The position numbers and the translations under genes are program-made. Below are positions 49,912 to 58,300 of a stretch of 64,000 bases of DNA, piece after piece. The notes beneath the pieces are model-generated. The model had not been told where the DNA came from, searched no databases, and saw nothing but the letters and a program-made list of their open reading frames with translations. The DNA comes from Methyloradius palustris. GTDB taxonomy: Bacteria; Pseudomonadota; Gammaproteobacteria; Burkholderiales; Methylophilaceae. Location of the stretch: NCBI RefSeq assembly GCF_019703875.1, contig NZ_AP024110.1, forward strand, positions 2,108,001 through 2,172,000. Reading direction: 5' to 3'. How positions within the stretch are numbered: the stretch's first letter is position 1; the number at the start of each line of letters is the position of its first letter.

Positions 49912-50055
49912 CTAATGCAGTGAATCAATAATACGTAAAACTAAAACAACAAAACGTAATAAAAGTGCTAAAACTTGAATTGTTGTCGGACTACGTAAAA
50001 TCGACTTCAGTTTACTAATCAACCAATGCCAAACGGTATGCTTCAAATTACACAT
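49912..50055 (-). CDS. 47-residue hydrophobic peptide upstream of the XRE gene
   Basis: I read this small frame directly: ATG 50055, MCNLKHTVWHWLISKLKS, then a strongly hydrophobic stretch TIQVLALLLRFVVLVLRIID, stop TAG at 49912. AAGGAG stands seven bases before the ATG, the best ribosome-binding site in the cassette. It looks like a small membrane peptide, comparable in size and shape to type I toxins. It ends 32 bases before the XRE start. The function is unknown. Confidence 0.6.
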   Translation of the reverse strand: MCNLKHTVWHWLISKLKSILRSPTTIQVLALLLRFVVLVLRIIDSLH

Positions 50056-50069
50056 GGTAATTCTCCTTG

Positions 50070-50320
50070 TTGTGCCACTGACAACAGTTGCCAGTGGTCG
50101 TTGTCCACAATAAGGAAGAGCTATTGGCAAATTTTTACCCCACTACTAACAGCACGTTTGAATAGTTGTCTTCAAACGTGCTTATGCCGACTCATATATC
50201 GTATTACATACTGCAATCTGCGTAATGCGACATGTGAGGGACATACATTAGAGTCAAAGACTCCACAGTCAGTTACCTGACCCATACAACACAACGAGTT
50301 ATGCTCTTTAGCTACATGAG
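50070..50320 (-). ncRNA. Hairpin-rich leader, candidate retron msr-msd or regulatory RNA
   Basis: About 250 bases between the promoter and the small peptide with no good ORF but several inverted repeats. The strongest is a perfect 12-bp stem, AGCACGTTTGAA (50151-50162) with its complement (50171-50182) and an 8-base loop. Others are ATGCTC/GAGCAT (50301-50323), GAGTC/GACTC (50251-50263) and CCACTG/CAGTGG (50075-50097). Position and density of hairpins fit a retron noncoding RNA upstream of its RT or a leader controlling the peptide. I could not define the a1/a2 repeat or branching G. Confidence 0.4.
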
Positions 50321-50321
50321 C

Positions 50322-50350
50322 ATTAAAACTCAATTAAGATAGAATGTCAA
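50322..50350 (-). promoter_or_regulatory. Promoter of the peptide-XRE-RT cassette
   Basis: The minus strand has TTGACA (50350-50345), a 17-base spacer and TTTAAT (50327-50322). Transcription would begin just before the hairpin-rich leader. Confidence 0.65.
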
Positions 50351-50357
50351 AACATTA

Positions 50358-50372
50358 TTCGCTATTAGCGAA
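50358..50372. promoter_or_regulatory. Perfect palindromic operator beside the cassette promoter
   Basis: TTCGCTATTAGCGAA is a perfect 15-base palindrome (7+1+7) eight bases upstream of the -35 box. A further half-site, ATAGCGAGAA, lies at about 50387-50396. It is the natural binding-site candidate for the XRE protein. Confidence 0.6.
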
Positions 50373-50480
50373 ATATATTATATTTATAGCGAGAAATATT
50401 AAGATTTGGGGAAATCAGAAAGCTGGAGAATCGCCCAGCAAATGGCAAAATATTTGAGAAGCCATCAATCAATTTCCCTA

Positions 50481-50515
50481 AACAAAAAACCCCAAAGAAT
50501 GGGGTTTTTTGTTTA
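50481..50515 (-). terminator. Terminator of the clamp-loader-like operon
   Basis: AACAAAAAACCCC and GGGGTTTTTTGTT form a long stem around AAAGAAT, just past the ATPase stop. It separates this operon from the RT cassette. Confidence 0.85.
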
Positions 50516-51142
50516 TTACGCTAAAGCAATTTCAAACTGCAATTGTTTAAGCACTTTACGCATATCGGGAAAACAATTACGTACTATTGACTGAATTACG
50601 CTTGTATCAGCAGACAGACCCTCGTTCTCAAGTATTTGCTGCGCCCTAACAACCATTTTTTGTCTCAGTAAGAGATCACCACTGTTAAATGTGAAATCAA
50701 TTGGATGAAGACGTGAATGCAATGCGGCAGACAATTTTTCAGGATTATTTGCAGTGAACACAAACATATTACCGAATGACATTTTTTCAATAGTATTACG
50801 CAGACTATTTTGAGCATCAGGTGTTAGTGCATCACTTTCATCCATTACTATTACTCGGAAGTCACTGTAAATAGACGGTGTCATAGCAATTTTTTCAAGC
50901 GTTTTTATTGAATCAATGCCTCTGAACATAGAACAATTTGTTTCATAAAAATTGTCATGTAATAAACGTGCAGCAGTTGTTTTACCAGTGCCAGGATTTC
51001 CGTGAAAAAGAAGGCTTAACCTTTGTTTTGAGTCACGCATTTTGATTAATCGAGACATAGTGCTGTCAGGCAAAATCATGTCTTCGAGCTTTTGTGGGCG
51101 ATATTTCTGCGCCCAGTCAGTTTGATTAACTAGGGCGTCCAT
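50516..51142 (-). CDS. AAA+ ATPase resembling RFC/gp44 clamp-loader subunits
   Basis: A 208-residue ATPase. It opens WAQKYRPQKLEDMILPD, the hallmark of archaeal/eukaryotic RFC small subunits and T4 gp44. Walker A is GNPGTGKTTAARLL and Walker B is VIVMDESDALTPDAQNSLRN. Sensor-1 Asn is in FTANN, followed by SRLHPIDF where an SRC motif normally stands. Only the AAA core is present; the C-terminal collar is missing, so it is short for a clamp loader. It follows the DUF3102-like gene by two bases. A phage or plasmid origin is likely. Confidence 0.75.
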   Translation of the reverse strand: MDALVNQTDWAQKYRPQKLEDMILPDSTMSRLIKMRDSKQRLSLLFHGNPGTGKTTAARLLHDNFYETNCSMFRGIDSIKTLEKIAMTPSIYSDFRVIVMDESDALTPDAQNSLRNTIEKMSFGNMFVFTANNPEKLSAALHSRLHPIDFTFNSGDLLLRQKMVVRAQQILENEGLSADTSVIQSIVRNCFPDMRKVLKQLQFEIALA

Positions 51143-51144
51143 GT

Positions 51145-51813
51145 TTAAACCACGCTTTCTGCAGTTAGTTGAAGTTCAGCCAACATATTTTCGAGTATTT
51201 TGCTAAAAGCGACACTGCACTTTGCACGTTGCTGGTAAGCATCTACGAATGTTTTAAGTTCCAGTACTTCATGTGAGGTTGGCGTATTTTCGAAGTGAAT
51301 TGCAATGCAATAACGATTGTCAGCTAATACAGTTTGGTTGCTAGTTGGTAAAGCTGGAGAATCAACAGGCGGCTTTGGGTTCTGAATGGAACTTGAAGGC
51401 TTATCGGTAGTTGCATCCACAAGTTTTTGCGCTTCTGCGCCAGTTAGTGAAGTGCTGAGCTTTTGTTGTAAAGCGAGGCTAGTAAAAGCGTCATCGCTAA
51501 GTGCTGCAAGTATGTAAAGGGTGGTCCAATTACTTGGTAAATTTACTGCGTGTTGCATAAATAAGTCGGCTTTTGAGCCAATTTTATTTAATTTAACTAA
51601 AGCTTTTGACTGGCTATCAAAGCGAATCTGCGAACAGAAAACTTGGTAGTCGGCAGCAGGTAGCTTTTTTGCAGCAACGACAATCTTAGCCATTTCAATG
51701 ACTGATTCTGTTGATTTTCGCGAAAAATTATTGAAGCTGGTAGCTAAATTTTCTGGGCTATGAATTGGTGATTCGGTTGGTATTGTTACAATTTTATCAC
51801 TAGTGTTTAACAT
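51145..51813 (-). CDS. DUF3102-like hypothetical protein
   Basis: A 222-residue protein. The N-terminal half (ESVIEMAKIVVAAKKLPAAD; FCSQIRFDSQSKALVKLNKI; LPSNWTTLYILAALSDD) follows the pattern of phage/plasmid DUF3102-like proteins, which hold a ParB/KorB-like helical DNA-binding region. The middle is Pro/Ser-rich and the C-terminus is unassigned. It forms an operon with the RFC-like ATPase. A replication or regulatory role is plausible but unproven. Confidence 0.55.
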   Translation of the reverse strand: MLNTSDKIVTIPTESPIHSPENLATSFNNFSRKSTESVIEMAKIVVAAKKLPAADYQVFCSQIRFDSQSKALVKLNKIGSKADLFMQHAVNLPSNWTTLYILAALSDDAFTSLALQQKLSTSLTGAEAQKLVDATTDKPSSSIQNPKPPVDSPALPTSNQTVLADNRYCIAIHFENTPTSHEVLELKTFVDAYQQRAKCSVAFSKILENMLAELQLTAESVV

Positions 51814-51957
51814 AAGTTTCTCTCTATAAATTAGTAAGTTACATTTTATTAGTTATTGAAAATTGACTTGAGTTACAAGCCAACTGATATTTTATATGTT
51901 TGATATATAAACACTATTGCACTTTGAAACGTAACATATCAGGTGTTAATATTACTT

Positions 51958-52731
51958 ATGACTTGGATACCTGCCTTTTCTTATCCGCCACCTGATTTCT
52001 CTTTAACTGACCCTGCGGAACGTTTGAAAAATTGGGAAAATTGTATTTACTATTGGTGGTATGAGTATCTGAAGTGCAACGATGCATATGAAAAATGTTG
52101 CGCCCAAAAACGAGACCCATTTTCTCAATCAAAACGACATAAATTGGATAAGCTTTATCATCATATGGGGGACGTTCATTCACTGACATTTGAGGATTGG
52201 TGGAATTTAACTCAACGTGGTAATGAGTTGTTTTCGGAACGTGGTTTTAATGACTACTTCACTGTGATTGATGACTACGATGATCTTCTGCCACATGAAT
52301 TTAACGAAAAAGATGACTTAGTTTTTATTAGAGTTCCACTTAGAACGCAATCGAAGCGCTCATTGAAACAGAGCTTTAGTCAGCTATTAGATGAGCTGCA
52401 CAGAGGGAAACAGGGGAAACGTACACTAAAGACATCTCAGGCTCTGTATAAGGTGCTGGGAAGACCTAAGATTAAAGCTTTAAAGCTTCATTTAGATATA
52501 TATAAATTCTGGACGGAAAATCATAAACCTTATGGTGAAGGTATGCCTGATTGGCGGATTTTTCAGGAGTTTGATTTATACACTGAAGATAATAGAGAAG
52601 AATACTCAGTTGAAGACCCTGATTCGACAAGTAAATTAGTGATGAGCGTGATAATTAGTCGGCATTTGAAACGCGCAAAAGCCTTAATTAAAAATACTGC
52701 GTTGGGGCGTTTCCCTGACTATCAAAATTAA
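51958..52731 (+). CDS. Hypothetical protein
   Basis: About 257 residues from ATG 51958 (a GTG at 51943 would add five). I do not recognise it. It is rich in Trp, Tyr and Asp, soluble, without a signal peptide, and has a basic C-terminal part (KALKLHLDIYKFW, SRHLKRAKALIK). It is divergent from the DUF3102-like gene. Confidence 0.6.
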   Translation: MTWIPAFSYPPPDFSLTDPAERLKNWENCIYYWWYEYLKCNDAYEKCCAQKRDPFSQSKRHKLDKLYHHMGDVHSLTFEDWWNLTQRGNELFSERGFNDYFTVIDDYDDLLPHEFNEKDDLVFIRVPLRTQSKRSLKQSFSQLLDELHRGKQGKRTLKTSQALYKVLGRPKIKALKLHLDIYKFWTENHKPYGEGMPDWRIFQEFDLYTEDNREEYSVEDPDSTSKLVMSVIISRHLKRAKALIKNTALGRFPDYQN

Positions 52732-52753
52732 AACTGAAGCAGGCTCATATTGT

Positions 52754-52781
52754 GAACATGGTTCTATTTGGAACCATGTTC
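52754..52781. repeat. Perfect hairpin after the hypothetical gene
   Basis: GAACATGGTTC and GAACCATGTTC form an 11-bp stem around TATTTG. It lies 22 bases past the gene, but no T run follows on the plus strand, so it is a weak terminator at best. Confidence 0.55.
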
Positions 52782-52895
52782 TAAGTATCACGAATTGCAT
52801 AATGATCTATTGAACGATATTAAAACTTCTTAGGGTCTTAATTAACGGCTGCATTTGCGTCTATTGTTCATATTCATAGAATAGGTAATAAAAAA

Positions 52896-53384
52896 ATGAC
52901 TTTGAAAATTCAAGGTGGGCGATATCTACTACTAAGCAGTCTTTTAGCATGTCATTTAGCCTTTGCTGGTGATCTACCTGACCCTTTAATTACACCTGGT
53001 GCAATTGATTCAAGTATTACTCAGGAAAATATACAAGAGACAGTATGCGTCAAAGGTTATACAAAGACGGTGCGACCACCCGCGTATTACACCAACAAGC
53101 TGAAGAAATCGCAGCTAAGAGAGTATGGCTTTGCTGATCAAAACCCTAAACACTATGAAGAAGACCATCTCATTCCACTGAATATCGGTGGTGCACCAGA
53201 AGACAGATTGAACCTGTGGCCTCAGACTCGCATAAGTGAATGGAATGCATCTAAGAAAGACGTATTAGAACTGAAGTTGTATAAACTGGTTTGTGATGGC
53301 AGAGTGCCTTTAGCAGAAGCGAGACAGGCTATGGCAACCGATTGGATAAAGGCATACAAGCAATACGTACAGAAAACTGATTGA
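52896..53384 (+). CDS. Exported HNH-type nuclease-like protein
   Basis: A 162-residue protein with a signal peptide (cleavage near LAFAG-DL). The motif YEEDHLIPLNIGGAPEDRLN followed by LWPQ matches a known secreted HNH-like family, with the His of DH as catalytic candidate and Asn in NLWP. VCVKGYTKTVRPPAYYTNKL is the usual N-terminal element of this family. It is preceded by an AATAAAAAA spacer without a strong ribosome-binding site. It probably acts in the periplasm or outside. Its role in the island is unknown. Confidence 0.75.
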   Translation: MTLKIQGGRYLLLSSLLACHLAFAGDLPDPLITPGAIDSSITQENIQETVCVKGYTKTVRPPAYYTNKLKKSQLREYGFADQNPKHYEEDHLIPLNIGGAPEDRLNLWPQTRISEWNASKKDVLELKLYKLVCDGRVPLAEARQAMATDWIKAYKQYVQKTD

Positions 53385-53411
53385 GATAGTCTAATAGGAT
53401 GTTGTAGAATA

Positions 53412-53440
53412 AAATCATAACAATTCCCTTGTTATGATTT
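53412..53440. repeat. 12-bp perfect hairpin before a terminator
   Basis: AAATCATAACAA and TTGTTATGATTT around TTCCC. It follows the HNH gene by 28 bases and precedes the rho-independent terminator by 14 bases. It may protect the transcript end. Confidence 0.6.
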
Positions 53441-53454
53441 AAATTTAGAAGTTT

Positions 53455-53482
53455 AAGACCCCGTAATTGGGGTCTTTTTTTA
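53455..53482 (+). terminator. Terminator after the exported HNH gene
   Basis: AAGACCCC and GGGGTCTT around GTAATT, then TTTTTT on the plus strand. It also lies at the 3' side of the convergent lipoprotein gene. Confidence 0.85.
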
Positions 53483-53500
53483 TTCGATAATCATAAAACA

Positions 53501-54535
53501 CTATAGATCATTTGCCTTCGTTTTGCCCTTTTGAGCTTCTGCCGATAATTTACTAGTATGGGCTGCATCGACATAAACCAGTTTCATAAAGCGATCCAGT
53601 GTTGGCACAGCAGAGCTAATGTCATTCGTCAAAAAGAAAACAGAGCTATGGTTGGTCGCATAAAGACCAATTTGTCCCGCTGCAAAGGTTATGACAACTT
53701 GATCCAATTGCGCTTTATTAAACGCTGAAATTTGTTCATCAGAAACATTCTGGGTCATCCCATACTTATCTGCTAAACCTTTACCCAGAGAAACGTAGCG
53801 CTCGTTATTAAATTGCCCCAAATTTAATTCGACGGCGACAAGTTTGCCGTTTTCAACGTAAGGGATAAGTGTTCGCTTCTCAGACATAAACTCAATAGTG
53901 CATCCGCCACCAATCAAAGGATTCGCAGAGTTTGCTAACCATTGGTCAACTATACCTGAATCGAAGGTAGCTACTTTGTCGTCGAATGCTTTTCCGTCTG
54001 CCTTCACTTGAACGAGTTGTTGCTCTAACTCTGCGGCGTTTGGATGTGCATTAGGGGCTAACTGATTTAACTCTCTTTGTTGCTGCTCATAATCTATAAA
54101 ATCCTGTCCACCTAAAGCTACTTCGTTATTATGTGCATTGATTAAACATCTATCATGTAAGTAAGTAGGCTTTGAATCGCAATCGTTAGGAATTGGTGGG
54201 TGGTTATTTTGATACTCAGTAATCGATTTCTGTAATTCGGCGATTCTGATTTCCTTATTGGTTCGCCCTTGTAAATCAGCTTCTAATTGCTTTACTTTGC
54301 GTTCAGTAAAGTCGGATGTAAAAGTCGCTTTATAGTTATCAATACATTCAGGTAGTTTTGCAACATCACTTTTCGACATGCCAAACACAAAATCTTTATA
54401 GCCAGATATGGCGCTCGATGCTGCACTCGCAGGTTCAGCAGGCGAGCCAGTTTCATTATTCGCTTGTTCACTCGCTTTATTACACCCCGTCAAACTAGCC
54501 AATACCAGTATTGGAAACACTACATTATTAATCAT
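53501..54535 (-). CDS. Hypothetical lipoprotein
   Basis: A 344-residue protein with lipobox LTGC (Cys at about residue 18). A low-complexity Ser/Ala/Glu linker follows, then a predicted coiled-coil region (KVKQLEADLQGRTNKEIRIA) and a C-terminal domain (YVENGKLVAVELNLGQFN) seen in other uncharacterised lipoproteins. No function is recognised. Confidence 0.65.
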   Translation of the reverse strand: MINNVVFPILVLASLTGCNKASEQANNETGSPAEPASAASSAISGYKDFVFGMSKSDVAKLPECIDNYKATFTSDFTERKVKQLEADLQGRTNKEIRIAELQKSITEYQNNHPPIPNDCDSKPTYLHDRCLINAHNNEVALGGQDFIDYEQQQRELNQLAPNAHPNAAELEQQLVQVKADGKAFDDKVATFDSGIVDQWLANSANPLIGGGCTIEFMSEKRTLIPYVENGKLVAVELNLGQFNNERYVSLGKGLADKYGMTQNVSDEQISAFNKAQLDQVVITFAAGQIGLYATNHSSVFFLTNDISSAVPTLDRFMKLVYVDAAHTSKLSAEAQKGKTKANDL

Positions 54536-54639
54536 TTTTCGCCCTTTTTATTAGTCTTATTACCTGTATGAATAGTTAAATTCTTAGGTATTGCAGTAGG
54601 CCAATGAAATCAAAGGGAATGTGTTGAGCAAAGTTTCAG

Positions 54640-54665
54640 TAGGAAAGGTATTACCTATGAAATTA
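54640..54665 (+). repeat. Imperfect direct repeat, left copy (candidate att site)
   Basis: A 26-base stretch starting TAGGAAAGG and ending ACCTATGAAATTA. It matches 58482-58506 at about 22 of 26 positions, including 13 consecutive bases. It lies 38 bases before the tyrosine recombinase start. Confidence 0.5.
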
Positions 54666-54702
54666 CACTCAACAAACGAAAAATACGTGTATTGGGGTCA
54701 AT

Positions 54703-55272
54703 ATGGCACAGGCAAAGTCACTATCAGAAGTTGAGTTAAAACGCGTTTTGGCAGTAGCGGCAGCAGGTCGAAATGCAGCGCGTAACAAGGCAATGGTATT
54801 GCTAACGTTCTACGCAGGGATGCGAGTTGGTGAAGTCGCAGCGCTTAAATGGAAGGACATTAAGGACGGTGACGGCTCAATCAAAAACGAGATACGGCTC
54901 AAAGCGGAGCAGACCAAAGGCAAACATGGCCGCACGATTATGGTCGGTGAAAAACTCAGAAAAGAGCTTTCGACATACGCGGAGCTAGTTAAATCAACGG
55001 ACGATACTAAGCCAGTGATTTACTCGCAACGTAATAGAGACGGGTTCAATTCAAATACGCTGTCACAAGAGTTTAAAACGCTCTATAAAAAGGCAGGTAT
55101 CACAGGTGCGACAAGCCACAGTGGGCGCAGAACGTTTATTACGACATTGGCAAACAAGGGGGTTGGTGTTCGAGTGCTGATGTCTTTAGCTGGGCATCGC
55201 AGTATTACAACAACCCAGCTTTATATCGACATTAACGATGAGATGAAACGCAGCGCAGTGAATTTGCTATAG
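54703..55272 (+). CDS. Tyrosine recombinase (catalytic domain only)
   Basis: A 189-residue protein containing all catalytic residues: Arg in GMRVGEVAALKW, Lys in KAEQTKGKHGR, HxxR as HSGRRTF, His in AGHRSITTTQ and the nucleophile Tyr in LYIDINDE. The N-terminal core-binding domain of full integrases is absent, so it is short compared with the usual 300-400 residues. It lies beside a direct repeat and upstream of the metallophosphoesterase gene, so it could mobilise that gene. Confidence 0.88.
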   Translation: MAQAKSLSEVELKRVLAVAAAGRNAARNKAMVLLTFYAGMRVGEVAALKWKDIKDGDGSIKNEIRLKAEQTKGKHGRTIMVGEKLRKELSTYAELVKSTDDTKPVIYSQRNRDGFNSNTLSQEFKTLYKKAGITGATSHSGRRTFITTLANKGVGVRVLMSLAGHRSITTTQLYIDINDEMKRSAVNLL

Positions 55273-55369
55273 CTGCTTGTGATAGCCAGCGAAACTCGTG
55301 TAACGTTTGGCTTATGTTGTTGTAGGGATTCAAACAGTTATCTCGTTACAACGACTATTAACTATTTTC

Positions 55370-58300
55370 TTAGGTATTTTGTTTACCAATCATTTTCGTT
55401 TTACTGTGTAATAAATCAATAGATAGTGATGAGTCCATACTGATCTTCAAATATTTACACAAGTTTTGTTTTTCTTCGAAACTTGTATGAAATAAGTACA
55501 AGTGGAATACGCCCAATGATTGAAGAATAGTAAAAGCAAAGGCATTTGGTTGAAGGTCTTCGGATAACTTTCTTATAGTATCCATTGGAATCTTTCCTGC
55601 CTGTGTGAGCTTAGTTGCGGCATAAAGAAGTTTTTTAGCATTGGTCGGGTCTTTTTTTACATATGCATCTAAATCTTCTTCTAAAGATTCAGTATTAATA
55701 TTTTGTGCGGATTTGATTATGAAGTTAGTAGAAACTAATCCTAATAATCTAAATGCAAATTTTCGTGCGGCCTCTTTTTTTCTTGCTGCGTCTAATTTTT
55801 CTTCAGGGTCATCAATTAAACCTTCGATTGATTTAACAAGAGCCTCAGGGTCTTCCGTCATTATTTCTATAATTCCTCGGATAAGCCTTAATGGCCCACT
55901 TACCACTTGATGCAATAAGTCAGATTTAACCGTTTTTTCTAGTGATCCATAATAATTCTTCAGTATTTGACCCAAAATTTCTGCAGTGCGAAGCATAAGA
56001 TTAATTTTGCCTATGAATTTCAAATCGTTTGTGTCTGAATCTTCATAGTCATGTTGTTCATTTGTATCCTGCATTTCTCGCAGTTGCATTTGATTCAAGT
56101 GAACATTTGGAGCTTCTATCAATATCCCTGTAACTGAATCAATCAAACTATTTAATACATCAGTATCCCCGTTAAACTCCATTGCCTTGTATTCAGGGAA
56201 GCAATTTTTTAAGACGTTCGCTACTTGATCGATTACCCATGTGTCATTGCTATGATGTGTTAGAAACAATACCGAATGCGCGTTTGCTCTACGATTTAAG
56301 TTTGAACACCAATCCCCAACAATTTGTTTGACCTTGTTGTCAGGATGGCTTAAATGCTCTGCTGCATACATACCTACAAAGTAATAATAAATATAGGGGT
56401 AGGTAAAACTATAATAATCATCTTGTCTGGTTAATATTTTTGCTGCCGTTAGTAAATCTAATCGTTCTTTAAGTTGTACCGTAATATATTTATCGGAAAA
56501 GATACGGTTGAACTCATTTAACTCGCTCAGAGAAGCCTGATGTATTTCGGTTGTTGAATAAAGCCACGCCAGATTTGCCAAATAATTAAAAAGCTCGTTA
56601 AATTTATCAGGCTTCAGCCCGACATCTTTAAGACTTTTGGTAATTAAATATTGGTAATAATAGGCAAAACTACTGTTCTGCAATTCGCTCTGCTGGTGCT
56701 GGTCTGCGCTCAATAACAGAATGAGTAAATAAATTGGTTGTGAAGGAACTAGGTTTTTACCAACGACAGTATTTAAGATACTTTCTACTTGATGTACTTT
56801 CTTGTCGTAATCCTGAAGATTTGAAATGTCACTGCATTTGCACCATTTCCTCACTAACTGAAGTCTTAAACGTAAGTTAAATCTCAATAACTCATATGTA
56901 TCGTATGGTTTTAGAATTTCTGCTGCATCTGGGGTTAAGAGTTCTGTTACTTCAAAGCCAATGTCTGCAGTTATGACAAATGCAGAAAAATGTTTCTCTA
57001 AATACTGTAAAAGCTTAGCTACAAATTTAGGGCCGCCTTTTAGACGGTCTAAATCGTCGATTAAAATTACCCGTTTTGATTTCTCTGACTGCTCGAAACA
57101 ATTTACGTCAACATATTGTTGTGCTGCACAGCTTCTTAATGCCTTTAAAATGTCTGTGTCTGTGAATGCATTAATTGATGAAGCTCTTAAATATAATGGG
57201 AACAAACCTTTCAAATGACATTCTTTGAACATTTGATAAAGTAGAACTGTTTTTCCAGCCTTCTCTTCTCCGATAAACAATAACTTTGTGCCATCATCAA
57301 TTTTACTGATTAATTTTTCAGTTGATGTAATAACAGCGGTATTGCCAGGATGACATCTATTTCGGGCATCTGGATATACAAATACATCGTCTAAATTGAT
57401 TTTTTGTGTGAGGTGAGAGAAGTTACCGCCAGGGTCATTAACTTGAGCTAAAAATTCTTTAGAAACTTTACTTTTAACGACAATATTCTTTTTGTCATCT
57501 GTAAATTCCCGAATTTTAGGATTGTCTACCTGAATAATGTTCCCATTAATTATTTCAAACTTATTCTCAGTTACTATTTGCTCTGCAGATTTAAAATCTA
57601 AAATTGAGAAAGTTGGAATTGCGCTTCCATGTGGTTGCAATGCTCCCGCTTCAAAATAAACTGTGTCTCCTGAGTCATTATCTAAAACAGAGATGTTAGT
57701 TACGTGCTCGTGTCCAGATAGAACAAAATGCGCTTTGCCCTGAAGGCATTTCCTAAAATTTTGGTATGTATTTTGTTCATACCAATTAAACGGCTGATGT
57801 AATAGTACAAATCTTAGGTCTGCTGGTTGCTCAAATAGCTGTTCATAGTCATTTACAGGATAAATTAACTTACCTTGTTCCTCTGGTATTTGTGACATCC
57901 AGGCGCCGTTTAAAAGAGAAAAACGTATTTTTTGGCCTGTTATTTCAACTTCAATTTCTTTCCATAACTGATCACTATAAATTGGAACAATTTCCAAAAT
58001 AGTTGATTCAAAATCAAAATAATTTTTTTGTGCTTTGGTACAGTTAGCTACGATTTCGCTATCTTTTGCCAATTCAGGATTTGCAATTATTGATCCAATA
58101 ATTGTTTCTCTTACAGAATCTATAGGTTTTAATACACAATCGTGATTCCCAGGCACAACTAGAATATTTACGGGTACTTCCGTTTCTGCGGAAACTAGTT
58201 CTTTTATTCTTGTAAGAAATTCCAGAGCTATTAAATATTGTGAATGTGAACCACTATAAGCAATATCTCCTGTAACTATAATAAAGAAAGCATCACATTC

